Part shown: piece after piece, positions 12,772-24,550 of the stretch
How the letters are laid out: each line of letters begins with the position of its first letter
Position numbering within the stretch: position 1 is the first letter of the stretch
From: Carposina sasakii
Lineage: Eukaryota > Arthropoda > Insecta > Lepidoptera > Carposinidae
DNA: 64,000 bases
Direction: 5' to 3'
NCBI GenBank assembly: GCA_014607495.2
Contig: CP053150.1
Location: 10,250,495 to 10,314,494, forward strand
Made by a program: the position numbers and the translations under genes
Notes under the pieces: model-generated
Seen by the model: the letters and a program-made list of their open reading frames with translations, nothing else
What the model was told of the DNA's origin: nothing
Databases searched by the model: none

Positions 12772-14120
12772 TTTTTTTTTTTTTTTTTTAATGTATTATC
12801 CGTGACGAACAGATAATTCATTAAAATTACAATCTAGCCTAATTAGACTAATAAGTAATTTTTATCTAACTTAAATTGCTAAACCGTGTAAAACTAAGAA
12901 CGTGTCCATCGGCACTTTTCTTATTGTCACTATTAAGGGGAAGTCACTTTGTTCATGTGTTCTTTAAAATTAGCACCCACTGCACTATATCACTAATTTA
13001 ATGCACTAACTCAAAAGGTTTTGTCCTTTTAAGCCTCCTGACTATGTCCGTGTTGTCAAGAAGCTGGATAGCCTCGACTTTCACATGCTGGTGAAGTCTT
13101 TTTTCATGAGCTTCTGCGTATTTTTTTATAACTTTTACGACCATGTCCACTTTGAGGTCCGATGGAGGTCGTCATTCCTTACATACCAGGGCGCGTTTAC
13201 AATGCCCCGAAGTACATTATTTTGAAATCTTTGTATCATCAGTGTATTGCTTTTTTTGGTACAGCCCCAAAGCTGAATACCATAAGTCCATACAGGCATA
13301 AGGACTTGTTTGTATAAAAGTAGTTTGTTGTGTACCGATAACGAAGAATACTTCCCAAGTAACCAGTACATCTTCCTATAGCGAAGCTGCAACTCGTCGC
13401 GTTTCTTTTTGACGTGGGCTTTCAGCGAAGCTTTGCGTCCAGAGTCATGCCCAAATACTTGGCTGTGTTTTCGTATGGTATTATTTGCCATTTATTATAC
13501 TGGATGATAATTAAATCTCTTGTTTGTAAAGTCTATATGAACGGATTTTGATTCATTTAGCTTATTCGCCATTTTTTTGTCCACTGGAACAAGGTGTTGA
13601 TGGCAGTTTGCACTTTTTCCACTGCTCCCGCATGAGTATTCGCCGTAGCCATTATAGCTGTGTCATCTGCGAATGTAGCAATGGTGCTGTTTTCTAAATG
13701 TGGGATATCACAGGTATATAGTAGATACAGGACCGGACCCAAAACACTACCTTGTGGTACTCCAGCTTTTATATGCTTTAGTTCTGAATGTGCATCGTCT
13801 TGTCTTACTCGAAACATTCTTTGTGTTAAATAAGACTCTAAGATTTTTGCGAATTGCTTTGGTAGCATATTTCTTAACTTATGCATAAGTCCTATATGCC
13901 ATACTTTATCGAATGCCTGCGCTACGTCCAAGAACACCGTGGAACAGACCTTCTTTTCTTCTAGGGTTTTTTCTATTAGACTAGTTATTCTATGAACTTG
14001 ATCTATAGTAGAGTGCTTTTTCCTAAAACCAAATTGATAATCAGGGATCAGGTTTCTCTCTTCTAGAATTGGCTTTAAGCGTCTTAGAAATAACTTCTCA
14101 AATAATTTTTATTTTAATAA
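12772..14120 (-). mobile_element. 5'-truncated Jockey-like LINE with target duplication
   Basis: The insertion lies between direct repeats TGCCAAATATG (12761-12771 and 14121-14131). A 19-base poly(T) at 12772-12790 is the poly(A) tail of a minus-strand element. On the minus strand the frame opens FEKLFLRRLKP, passes QFGFRKKHST and AFDKVW (RT), GVPQGSVLGPVL, and the catalytic FADDTAIMA. The order and motifs fit the Jockey clade. The element begins inside the RT domain, as expected from incomplete reverse transcription. Confidence 0.9.
13000..14098 (-). pseudogene. Broken reverse transcriptase of the Jockey-like LINE
   Basis: An open segment runs from about 14098 to 13557 and carries the RT core, including FADD at the YxDD position. 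It then stops just after KWRIS. A frame change resumes LNESKSVHIDFTN, another stop follows, and a third segment carries RYRKMYWLLGKYSSLS and the usual QLWGCTKKSN and IQRFQNNVLR motifs down to about 13135. The copy lacks the ORF1 and endonuclease parts and cannot make a working enzyme. Confidence 0.85.
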
Positions 14121-14132
14121 TGCCAAATATGT

Positions 14133-14726
14133 AACGATAAAAATGTTATTAGGATTGTTATCTTCAAGTGTTCTGTTATTTTTTATCTTATCCAGAAATA
14201 TTTAGGAAATGTATCTAGGTTACTTGTGAAGTGCCTGCGTTGTTAGATTCAAACATTACCTTATTTTGATGCCATAGATAAATCATTATTAGATTAATTC
14301 AGAATCCGACCATGAAAAGACTTTAGTAATGTGACTTTTGAAAGAAATCATTAAACCAAAAATAAATGAACGGTAAAAATGGTAATGGTAAATTACCTTT
14401 TTTTAAAAAAAAAAATGTTTCCTTTATAATTAAATAAACACTACATGCTTAAAATCCTTTTAAAACCGCAGTTTTGCGATCGGCAGAAAACACAAAAACA
14501 ATGTTATGCAGATAAATGAGAATGTACAATTTGTATCAGTAGGTAAAATGTGGGCATGTCATCGATTGTGCATTGCGAAAGTTATAGATAAGCATGATTG
14601 AATATTATCTAGCCACACATTTTACATAAAAATATTATGTAGGAAGTACAAATTCTAATCACATAATGCCCCATGAGCATAATACATTAGTGGTAAGCTA
14701 TTCCCTTAGGTACACTTTGGTTTTTA
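14133..14726. other. Unannotated AT-rich DNA
   Basis: This is the spacer between the Jockey-like LINE and the large inverted-end repeat. Nothing seen. Confidence 0.5.
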
Positions 14727-15913
14727 GGGTTCCGTACCTCAAAAGGAAAAAACGGAACCCTTATAGGATCACTTTGTTGTCCGTCTGTCCGTCCGTCTGT
14801 CAAGACCCTTTTTCTCAGGAACGCGTGGAGGTATGAAGCTGAAATTTATATCAATTACTCAGGTCTACTGTCCCTTAAAGCTGTGAAAAAATCAAACTTC
14901 TAAGCCAACGCAATCAAAAGATACAGCCGTTTATGCCGCAAATTTTCGACACTTGCAAGGGAATCAAAACCTACAGGGTGCTTCCCGTGAACTCAGAATC
15001 TTGAAATTTGGTACGAAGCAACGTCTTATAGCATAGATAAAGGAAAAATTACGAAAACCATAAATTTTTAGTTACATCACATAATATATTTTTTTTAAAT
15101 AATTTTAAACTTACTACCCATTTCCTCATAAACGCGTAGAGGTATTAAATTGAAATTCATACCAAATACTCAGGTCTATAATACCTTTAAGCTGTAGCAA
15201 AATCAAACTTCATTGTCAACGCAATCAAAAGAAACAGCAATTTAAGCTGCATATTTTGAAACTCGCAAGTACTCGCAAGGGAATCAAAACCTAAAGGGTA
15301 CTTCCAGTCGACCTAGAATCTTGAAATTTGGCATGAAGCAACGTTTTATAGCACACATAATGGAAAAATTCCGAAAACCTTAAATTTTTAGTTACATTAC
15401 AAAATATATATTTTTTAATAAATATAAACTTATTACATTTTTCCTCATGAACGCGTAGAGCTATCAAGTTGAAATTCATATCAAATACTTAGATCTAATT
15501 GCCTTTAACCCGTGAAAAAAAAAAAAAATTATAAGTCAACGCAAAAACGCAAAAGTACAACTATTGATACCGCATATTTTGAAACTCGCAACTACACGCA
15601 AGGGAATTAAAACCTAAAGACCACTTCCCGTTGACATAGAATCTCGAAATTTGGTAAGAAGTATAAGTGTTTCAGTTATATTATAGATAAATGATATGTG
15701 TTAATATAAAATAAAGGATTACTTAAACGATAAAGAGATCTTTGTCTTAAATTTATGCTCCTCCATCTTTCCCCATTGTAATGTTATGAATTTCATTTTG
15801 CAATAAAAATACCATAGTTATGACTCGATTGTCGTTATGAACGAACTTTGTAAACCTTGCAGGTTTGTACGGAACCCTCGGTGCGCGAGTCCGACTCGCA
15901 CTTGGCCGGTTTT
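14727..15913. mobile_element. Large lepidopteran repeat with inverted ends and internal tandem units
   Basis: AGGGTTCCGTAC at 14727 is inverted as GTACGGAACCCT at 15867, followed by the tail GAGTCCGACTCGCACTTGGC and a T run. The interior holds three related blocks starting near 14811, 15121 and 15441, each opening ttcctcatgaacgcgtagag or a close variant. A (GTCC GTCT) run at 14778-14801 follows the left end. No ORF survives. The family is widespread in Lepidoptera; its class is uncertain, probably a non-autonomous DNA element. Confidence 0.75.
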
Positions 15914-17544
15914 TTTTTGACTAAAACTTATTTTTCAATAGTTGAGTCCGATTGCAGATGAGTCAAAGATTATTTATAAGGAAATAATAAGAGAACGGAC
16001 AAGAAACATACTTGAAAGCTTTCCAATGTAACTGAAGATCCAATTATAATTATTAAGTTTACCTAATAAAAACTTTCACTTATTTAATAGTAGATATTAC
16101 GGGAACTGCGTGGCTGTATCTAATCGATACAGATTAATCGTGCATATCAATACTGGAGTTGATACTGGAGTCTGCACAGAATTATCTTTTATCAATAAGA
16201 TTATATGTAATAATATGTAATTAAAATGTAACGTTCGATGATAGATTTTTAGGAAAATGACGAAAGACATTTGAGACGTAGCTTACTAAGCTGATTATAT
16301 TTTTACAGTATACCTGCCATTACACATACAGCTGTCTTGAGTCTTTCCTAAATGTGACAAAATGTTAGCTCATCATCATCACCTGGAAGAACACCCTTCA
16401 GTTACTTAATCTACTGCATTTTAGTAAAGCCTCGCATCAGCAGAAGACGTTTTTACATGTACAAGTTTTTTCAATCGAACAGACAAATGTTACAAATTAA
16501 TTTCGAACCACTTACAGCCAATATCAATAACCAAAATGGTTATTTGCATATTTAAGATTAAATGTTCCGTTTATTATTCATACAAAATTTTTAATTTGGA
16601 GTAAAAAAAACTCCAAGGCTCTTTATGAAAATTGGCCGTTAATCATTTTCAAATTAGGTTAATCTCATTAAGATGGTCTGTATTGAACTATGGACTGTAC
16701 AATAATTGTGGTTTATTACGAAACTAATTATTTACAATACAATCGTTTTGTTGCATAATACGGTACCTAGCTAATAAATAATCTATTTACTTACCTTTAA
16801 CCTACTTAATCCGATTGCGCAAAGTAATTGCATCTTTAACATTTGAGGTTGAATAAAGAAGATTGTCCTGTAACGTAGAAACTTTTACAAATGAAACTAA
16901 GTACAAATAACAGGCACTAAAAAGTTTCGGAAGTTCAAAAATCACGCCTAAAACTATTAGTATGTACAAATTTTTGTCTAATGTTTAAAATTCTGGAATC
17001 AATCTCTACTAACCTCTGTGGGTAGTATAAATTAGGGTACAACAATATATCAGGTGCCATTTCTAAAATTCTATAAGTAAAGTAAATATTTATAAAGTTC
17101 CCAAACTATATCTGTATTTAGTGGGTAAACGTTCCAGAGTTACTGTAAAAGTTTACTGCAGGTTGGGTACAAAATGTGTGCAATATAAACAGTGTTCGTT
17201 TCATGTCCGCATTTCTCAACTTGGCTAGTTTATGGAAATGTATGAACAGGGCTAACCGTAGAGTTGGGTTTGCCCCACCGCAAAATTACATGCGAGATGC
17301 GAATTTGCGACCCCGAGCATTTTCTGTTATGTCAGTTACATTGTGAGAAATGACTTTGTCCAAAACTGATGCTACATCGGAGCATGTTGACTGAGTTGTA
17401 AAACTTAAAATATATCACCGTAAAACATAATAATTTAAGAAAATCCATTCAAAAATATATCACAGGTTAGAAATGACAGTCCAAAGTGCACCCATCTATT
17501 CTATCTATCTATATCTATTCTTCTATCTATCTTTCTTCTATACA
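15914..17544. other. Unannotated, with a GC-richer patch near 17240-17340
   Basis: The patch (gttgggtttgccccaccgca) has no splice-flanked ORF that I can support. The remainder is AT-rich. Confidence 0.45.
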
Positions 17545-17735
17545 TATAATAAAATTGTAATGGATCGATGTTTGTGAATGCTAATCTCAGGAACGGCTGA
17601 ACAGATTTTGATGCAGTTTTCAGGAATATGTTGTGACAGGTCCCACTTTATATATGTATAGGCTACTTTTAATCTTGGGAAAATGTTTTATCCCGGATAA
17701 TATCGACATTTTATTTTTTCTGCAGTCCAGTTTAT
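17545..17735 (-). repeat. Family A repeat, 3' part, minus strand
   Basis: The sequence catataataaaattgtaatg, then gatcgatgtttgtgaatgct, and gacaggtcccacttt and tttatcccggataat is the reverse of the 3' part of the copy at 334. It is preceded by a (TATC)-rich microsatellite at about 17495-17530. Confidence 0.7.
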
Positions 17736-18448
17736 CTTGACATGATACAGAATATCTCTCTTTAACGAATAGTTTTAACTATAACTCATATATCTCTATT
17801 CGGTGTCTTAATTTTTATTAGGTATAGGAAATGTATACATTTCCAGCTATTTTAACCACCAAAGTTACATGAAGCGTTAAAGGTCACACTAATAAATAGT
17901 TTACATCGCGAACTCTAGATTACAGGTGTTAGCGCAATGAACTGTGCTCATTCATTCCTCATTAACCCTGTGCACACGATAAACGATTCCAATTTCCAGT
18001 CCGTCAGTTTTTTAATGTAAAATTTGTGGGTATATCTGTGATATTGAGAACATCCAATTGAATCAGATCGAGATTGCATTGTTTAATTTCTATAAAAAAT
18101 ATGAAAACAAAGGAATATAAAGATTTCTTCACATAAACTAACACTAATAATATCCGTCATAAACAATTTATTGAACCGGAATTGGAACATACTTATTCAT
18201 ATACAGGATGGAAGTGACAGCCAGGCAAATATTAACATGGCAACTTCAGACCATGATTCTGAGGCGAAAACCACTGAAAATTTACGCAGGACAATTCCAA
18301 AATTTTCCGTTTTTTTTTCTTTTTTTTTCAGGAAATGTAGTTCGTATAATTAGACATATCTTAAAGATTACATTAAGTAAATTAATATGATTTTTTTTAA
18401 ATTAGGATATTATAAATAATATTAAATGAATAATATTTTTTACCAGAG
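17736..18448. other. Unannotated AT-rich DNA
   Basis: Two overlapping 60-codon readings at 18171-18390 end in T-rich sequence and look fortuitous. Confidence 0.45.
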
Positions 18449-18515
18449 TGAGACATGAACTCACGACCCCTCGCATTCCGTGCTTTGCTCTAACAAACTG
18501 AGCTACCGGGCCAAT
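18449..18515 (-). mobile_element. tRNA-derived SINE head, minus strand
   Basis: Read on the minus strand, GGCCCGGTAGCTCAGTTTGT begins an A-box, and GGTCGTGAGTTCATGTCTC carries a B-box. It matches the heads at 33155 and 33432. It is not a functional tRNA, because the centre does not form an anticodon arm. Confidence 0.6.
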
Positions 18516-18520
18516 TTATT

Positions 18521-19140
18521 TATTTAAATTTATAATCTCGGTACACAAAGCCCTAGTCAAATATGATTTTATGTAAATTTCAAAGTTCTTTTACCTCAAC
18601 CAAACGTACCTACTTAGTAAACAAATTTAAAGCAAGGCAACAAGCATTTTCGCATGTAAATTACATTCATTGTAGGAAAACCATAAAACGTTTTGACCTT
18701 TTCAACGTTCAAACAAAGCTCCAGTGGCAGCGGTAGTAAGGACAAAACAAAGAAAATTTCATAAGAGATGTTCTTTTATCTTGTAAATTTTCACGTTTGC
18801 CGCTTTGGTTTCACAATTTCGGGACACAAAAGCTTGTAGGAATATTGTATGCTTTGGTTTAGATGAGTTTACTTCGCAGTTGGGATTCAAAATGAGATAT
18901 GGTTAGTTGGTATAAGTAAGTACATAATATTTTGAATATTCATAATGCAATGGAGGTAGGTACCTTTTTAGTCTCGCGACTACTCACGACTACTGAATAT
19001 ACCTACAAAGAAAAGAGAAACATAATAGTTGCATTTAAATGGAAATGCGTGGAAGGATTTTCATAGTTCCAGAATTAAATTTTTGTGTACAATCAAGTGA
19101 ATGAATATGAGATACTTTTGTTAGCAGAATTAAGGTTTTT
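18521..19140. other. Unannotated AT-rich DNA
   Basis: Nothing supportable. Confidence 0.5.
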
Positions 19141-19148
19141 ATTTAGAT

Positions 19149-19509
19149 CAGTGGTTCCCAAAGTGGTCCAGGTAAACCCCCAGGGTGAGGGTTCCACAGG
19201 TGACTCGATGGGGGTCTACGTTGACGTGAAAAAATGTGGGGTTGTAGGGCGTCCAGGGGGTCCACCAGAACCAGATAACTTTTGAAAGGGGTCTATGAGG
19301 AATAAAAGTTCGGCTCCCTGATTACCTAATTTGCTATAGCAAAGCCGAAGCAAAGCGATAGCGAAAAATGTACAATATTCGCCTTGAAATGTCAAAGTTT
19401 GAAATTCGTTTTACGTAATACGAATTTAACAAGCAATCAGCGATTTTTGTACAATATTCGCTATCGCTTTGCTTTTTCTAGTTAGGTAATAAGGACGCGG
19501 GAATCCCTG
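19149..19509. mobile_element. Non-autonomous hAT element, TSD ATTTAGAT
   Basis: Exact direct repeats ATTTAGAT lie at 19141-19148 and 19510-19517 and fit the hAT pattern (T at 2, A at 7). Ends are CAGTGGTTCCCAA on the left and CAGGGATTCCCGC on the right, in inverse. The CAGTGGTTCCC end is characteristic of hAT elements. The 66-codon reading across it is fortuitous. A second fold-back lies inside. Confidence 0.88.
19320..19489. repeat. Fold-back element nested inside the hAT element
   Basis: Inverted arms begin ATTACCTAA at the left and end TTAGGTAAT at the right, and share AGCAAAGCGATAGCGAA and its inverse TTCGCTATCGCTTTGCT. It is probably a MITE that inserted into the hAT copy or was captured by it. 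Confidence 0.6.
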
Positions 19510-19517
19510 ATTTAGAT

Positions 19518-20674
19518 AATATACTTACTACAAGACAGTGGAAATATGAGCCTGCCGAAATAAGCATTAAACTCATCGCAAAATAAGCGGTCCATTTACT
19601 GCAGCGCTAGCATCTTTGCAATCTACACACTGTTTTATACATTTTTATTTAGTTTGTGATTAATCCGCCAGACTTCTTATACCGTGATTAGTTTAAATAC
19701 TTGTACACATTAAATCAAACCATATTATCTTCTGTGTATATTGGTTTTAGAATTACGTAACTCTTTCCCACATCTTAAAATACCAGATTTATGCAATAAA
19801 ATCGAGTCAGTTATGGCAGCAAACATTTATTTTCAAACAATTCTCTTTGAACCTTTAATTACGTGAGGTTATGACGAGCGCCAACAGTTGTTACACAACT
19901 TACGAAGAAATCCCATGCATATAATAGTTAAGTCTCGAACCGTTGAGCAATAAACTCGCACTTCCAAGATTTTTCTTCCGGACTTACCATTACGTAAAAA
20001 CTTCGGCACTCCTCTCTCTACCCTTCAAACAGGCAATTTTCTCCTATACCACTTTGATATAAGAACCAAGTTAAATTCCACAATTATCCATGTAAAAGTA
20101 AGTTTAGGAAAGACACAACCAAAGCTTAATAGGGTTTCTGCACGTCATAAAAACGAACAAGTTGTAAAAACAAAATTTTAGGAGAGCCAATCTGGTTCAA
20201 GCTATAAAAACAGGACTTCAGCATTTTACGTTTATTTCTTGTACATGGGAAAGTAAAAACGTGAAGCAAATGAAATTTAAATTTAAGTAGTTTGAAGGGT
20301 TCTGAGTTTTATAGTTTTGTTTTGCATTTTGGGGACCTTGAACCTTGATATTCACGAGCTTCCAATAATATGATTTCTATTGATGTTTTGGCATTTACAA
20401 ATAACATCCTTATTATCACTTTAACATATTCTAGAGTTACTGCATACTTTACTATTTAATAATATAACAAAAATAAGAAATATATTCGTATTTCCAGTTA
20501 TAATATTCATTTTATGTACCTATTTACCATATAGTTTTTCCGTGTTATTACTAAATAATTCAGACACAGCTAAACATTGTTTAAATTTGACAGTGTCTTA
20601 CTTTAGACACGGTTTTGTAATACCACCAAACCATGTTTATTTTCAAGATTTTCTTCTTTTATTTCTATATCAAT
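19518..20674. other. Unannotated AT-rich DNA
   Basis: Nothing supportable; this is the downstream flank of the small minus-strand ORF. Confidence 0.5.
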
Positions 20675-20851
20675 CTAATCTTTATCCAATGCAACTTCAG
20701 TTTTAGCTTTAGTACCTTCTATTGAAGCCACAATGATACCGACGACGCTCAACATCCAACGCAAAGGATTGAAGAAAGACGCCTTGCCTTTTAAAATGCC
20801 GGCTTTAGAGGCAGCAATCTTTACAGCTTCAGAATAGCTGGCAGATGCCAT
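20675..20851 (-). CDS. Small 58-codon ORF, possible single-exon gene
   Basis: The ORF reads from ATG at 20851 to TAG at 20675-20677. It begins MASASYSEAVKIAASKAG and has one hydrophobic stretch, WMLSVVGIIVASIEG (about residues 32-46), then a charged tail. An in-frame ATG 23 codons upstream would extend it to 81 aa, but the extension is AT-rich and less protein-like. The ORF is more GC-rich than its flanks. A TATATA-like box lies about 120 bases upstream, and AATAAA-type hexamers follow the stop. I do not recognise the family. It may be a small membrane protein, a retrocopy, or chance. Confidence 0.35.
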   Translation of the reverse strand: MASASYSEAVKIAASKAGILKGKASFFNPLRWMLSVVGIIVASIEGTKAKTEVALDKD

Positions 20852-22532
20852 TGAAAAATATGTACTTTCATGTTTTCTAAGTAGAAATATATTCTCAGAG
20901 AAAAAATTATACTTTTTCAAGTCAAGATATTATGCCGACAGATTGTTATAAAATTAGGCATATCTCTTAGGTCTATATAAATAAAGACTGACATTGTAGG
21001 TATTGCAAAAATTTTGCAAACAATAAGTAAGCATGTTGTTAGGCACTATATTATGATCTTCTATAATTGTTATTGATGTTAAATACTAACCAATAATAAT
21101 ACAGAAAACTTATTATTACATACCAACCAGTATGCTTGTATGCTTGATGAACACTATTTAGTTTTTGATACATTGAAGAAGCATTGTAAATACGAGTATT
21201 GTAATGTATGTAGCACCGTGATTGTACTATTGCTAGTATTTTGTTTTTTATAGGGTAGTACGAGTATAGTGACCGCAGCTCGTGATGCGTCATCGCTAAT
21301 CTTGGCGAATGAATGACGTGCCCTGATCTTCACCTGAGTCACATCTAATCTAACGACAATCTTTATGATTATATGGATAATTTACAATGCCATGCAAATT
21401 TATTAAGAATTCTAAATTGCCATTTATGGAGCATCTAGTTGAGTAAAATATAATTAAACTGAGTTAACCATTTTTCTATATTAGATACTTATTAATGCTG
21501 TTTGAAAACTTAATTATATTCAATAATATTTCCAGCTTATGTTATTCTATTTCTATATTTGATAGTCTAGCTTTTTTTACTTTGCATAAAAACGAATAGA
21601 AACTCCAAGTAAGTAATAACTACAAAGTTGTGATTTATCTTCGCTGGTGTATCAAGGAAAAACTGTTTGCGGCTTTTTTTTATGTACATCCGTAGACTTC
21701 CTTGAAACGACCATGTTTGCATTCTGACAACACGAACACATCCTCGATCGATCGCAACCTCAATATTGATTAGCAAATCGTGATTTACATGCACGTCTCC
21801 AAATAAAGAGATTTCACTTCGAGACATTTGAAGAATAATATGTGGAACGGTAACTGTTTTTACAGGGTGTTTACGTCAAAGTTAAGACTATTTCAAGTCA
21901 AAAGGTTGTTGGTATAATTGTCATTGTCCTTTGAATTTTGCAAACCTCTCATATTAGTTACAATTTTAAAATTAAAAATTTATTAGTTTTTTCACATCAT
22001 CATGATTTCGAACTATTCGAACTATCTCGGTTTGCAGCAAAGTTAGGTTAGATTTATCAAGTGGTTTAGGGCATTATTTATACTACAAACCGACATACTT
22101 AATAGATATTGTTACACTATATTACTCTGTTCTGTTATACTTATGTATATTATCATACTTTATTAACTGCTTTTGGCTGTAACATAAACATGGAAATTCA
22201 TATTAACTTGTTTACCCCTACGTATTACAATGTCGGAATTGCCTCGTACTAGGATGACATTTTAGCATAAATATGTACTCAATTTACATTCTTGTATGCC
22301 TGTCCAAATAGCCTATAAGCATAAATTTATTTGTTCAATCTTTATCACACACACACATATATATATATACCTACTTACTTCACGAAACTTACGAATATGT
22401 ATGTATGTAAATTGGATTGCTGTGCCCTTTGCAAATATTGGCTCTGTCCTACAAAAAAATAGTCAACTACAACTTCACGTCGTCACGCAATTTTATTTTG
22501 ATGTATTTCGAAGAGAGATAGTATAATATACT
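20852..22532. other. Unannotated AT-rich DNA
   Basis: It contains the putative upstream region of the 58-codon ORF (TATATA-like at about 20973) and a few chance ORFs without motifs. Confidence 0.45.
22347..22371. repeat. (CA)n(TA)n microsatellite
   Basis: Alternating CACACACACA followed by TATATATATATA, then ACCTACTTACTT. It is an ordinary dinucleotide repeat. Confidence 0.8.
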
Positions 22533-23372
22533 AGCGACCCGCCCCGGCTTCGCACGGGTGCAGTGCTAATACTTACATATAAACCTTCCTCGTGAATCAC
22601 TCTATCTATTAAAAAAAACTGCAACAAAATCCGTTCCCTAGTTTGAAAAATCTAAGCATACATAGGGACGGACAGAAAGCGGCAAGCGACTCTGTTTTAT
22701 AACATGTAGTGATTGTCTTAACGTTAATGTACGGAAGTTGCCGATTCCGATAATGGGCACGGGCATTGAAACAAACTCTTACTATCTAAGGGGCACGGAA
22801 CTTTTAGTTATTCAGTGATGAATTGGCATAGCTTTATATATCGAAATTTTTATTAATTTCGATATATTTTGACGTATAGAGCACATCCATAATTATCTTC
22901 GTGGTCTATGGTCAGATTGAGAAAGTGGTACACAAAATTCGGTATGAGGCTCCATCTATGTATATCATTCATCTGAGGTCTCATCCCTACTCCGTGCTGT
23001 TTACTGGGTGAGAAGTGACACCGGTAGACGCCTGGGGGGGATAACTTACCAAGTGATAATTGATCAGTTATCGCGCGGATTGAAAAATAATTAAATTACT
23101 AAAAAATAGGGGTTGGTGATAGAAGGCTGAAAATTTAGGGTTGTATGTATTTTTTAATGCCACATAATAAAAAAATTAAAATTTTATTCAAAAATTAATT
23201 TATTTATTTTTGGGGTGGAAACCCCCTATCACTTAGGGGTTTGAAAAATACATAGTAGCCGATTCTCAGACCTACTGCATATGCATATAAAATTTAATAA
23301 GAATCGGTCAAGCCGTTTCGGAGCCGTATTGTGTAACTAACACTGTGACACGAGAATTTTATATATTAGAAG
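22533..23372 (+). repeat. Dispersed repeat family B, long copy
   Basis: It opens actagcgacccgccccggct, then tcgcacgggtgcagt, and closes aatcggtcaagccgtttcgg and gacacgagaattttatatatta. The 5' part (tccgttccctagtttga, agcggcaagcgac) recurs at 48155. No ORF is visible. This is a well-known lepidopteran interspersed repeat type, probably non-LTR-derived. Confidence 0.65.
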
Positions 23373-23752
23373 ATTCTTTTGGTTCAAAGCAAATAGAATA
23401 GGTATAAGGCACTATACGAAAACCACATTCAATAGAATTATAATATACACACACAAACAGACGTCTGATAATCAATACGAGTAGGTCCGCATTCATGTCT
23501 GTGAACCATTAAATAATAATATAGAAATTGATGGAAACTCTCACCGTTACGTCAGTTTTCCATACGAATTTTTTAAAAATCGTCAGTTATTAAACGTACC
23601 GGAACATATTAGGTATAAGTCAAAGATATAATATTTCATAATATAAAATCCTCCAGTTAATACTGAGTATTCTGCCTTACGAGACAGAAGAATAATTGGA
23701 AAAGGTAGGTAAGTACAGCGCATATATATACATACATAAATAAATATAGTTA

Positions 23753-23799
23753 AGTTAAACTTAATTAATTTAATTTAATTAATCTTAAGTTTAACTTTT
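23753..23799. repeat. AT-rich palindrome
   Basis: GTTAAGTTAAACTTAATTAA is mirrored by TTAATTAATCTTAAGTTTAAC around a TTTAA centre. It could extrude a cruciform but has no other recognisable role. Confidence 0.5.
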
Positions 23800-23838
23800 C
23801 TTCACGGTATTCTCAACGGAAATGTTGACAGCTCTCTT

Positions 23839-24232
23839 TTGGTATCTGATATATTGTTAAGTGTGCCGAGAGCTTCTGCTCGTCTGTGCAACTATAAACC
23901 CCTTTTCGTCAGGTTATCAAGAACTCAATATGGCTGTCATTCTCCCTTATCAGCAATGTGCTCCCTGTACAATGAATTTCATAAAGACTGTGATATCGAC
24001 ATATTTTGCGACAGTATATATATATTTAAGAAATCTATTAATGCTTATATTATCTGACCACCATTAATGTATTTATTTCAAGTTATAATTTTGATTTATT
24101 CACTTTTTAATGTAAGACGTAACAATAATGGATGTTGTGCATGCCTATAATTTATGTATATATTTGAGATGGAATGTTAATATTTTTTGGAATGTAGTAT
24201 GAAATGTAATATGTATACATAGTTGGTAAGCC

Positions 24233-24263
<31 letters not shown>

Positions 24264-24264
24264 A
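23839..24264 (+). mobile_element. 3' end of a LINE: ORF2 C-terminus, 3' UTR and (TAAA)n tail
   Basis: About 70 codons reach the stop near 24055-24057. The reading RTQYGCHSPLSAMCSLYNEF followed by DIDIFCDSIYIFKK has the spacing of the C-terminal end of Jockey/R1-like ORF2 proteins (RT..., CRLYN, DIF, FK). A 3' UTR of about 170 bases ends in (TAAA)n at 24232-24264. The element is heavily 5'-truncated; a target duplication was not identified. Confidence 0.65.
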
Positions 24265-24267
24265 TAT

Positions 24268-24545
24268 AGACACGGCTGTGTTCCCAAAATGGGGTGGCCA
24301 GGACTGCAGAATCATAAAAGAGATCCTACAACGTTTAGCATAGCTGTTAATGTACAGAGACAAATTTTCCCTATTCGATTCTTATGACATACACGGAATA
24401 AGAGATGCAGCTTATGTATTTTGGTGAAATTATAAACCTGTCACTACTAATACCCTCGAAATTGGTCAGAAGTCGCACCATGTAGTTCTATCGGCCCTTG
24501 GTGCTCTGTCTACCACATAAGGGATAAAGGCGTGATTATATGTAT
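24268..24545 (+). repeat. Dispersed repeat family E, best copy
   Basis: It starts gacacggctgtgttcccaaa, then atggggtggccaggactgca, and ends aagggataaaggcgtgatta before (TATG)n. It abuts the (TAAA)n tail of the LINE. The copy at 50980 is similar. It has no ORF. Confidence 0.6.
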
Positions 24546-24550
24546 GTATG

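Noticed and set aside
13700..13888. + strand ORF inside the Jockey-like LINE
   Set aside because: It is antisense to a clear reverse-transcriptase frame with FADD and GVPQGS motifs.
19085..19285. 66-codon + strand ORF with GDSMGVYVDVKKCGVVG
   Set aside because: It lies across the left end of a hAT MITE with clean target duplication, so the reading is a by-product of repeat composition.
24232..24264. CRISPR-like or satellite array
   Set aside because: It is a simple (TAAA)n tail of a LINE.
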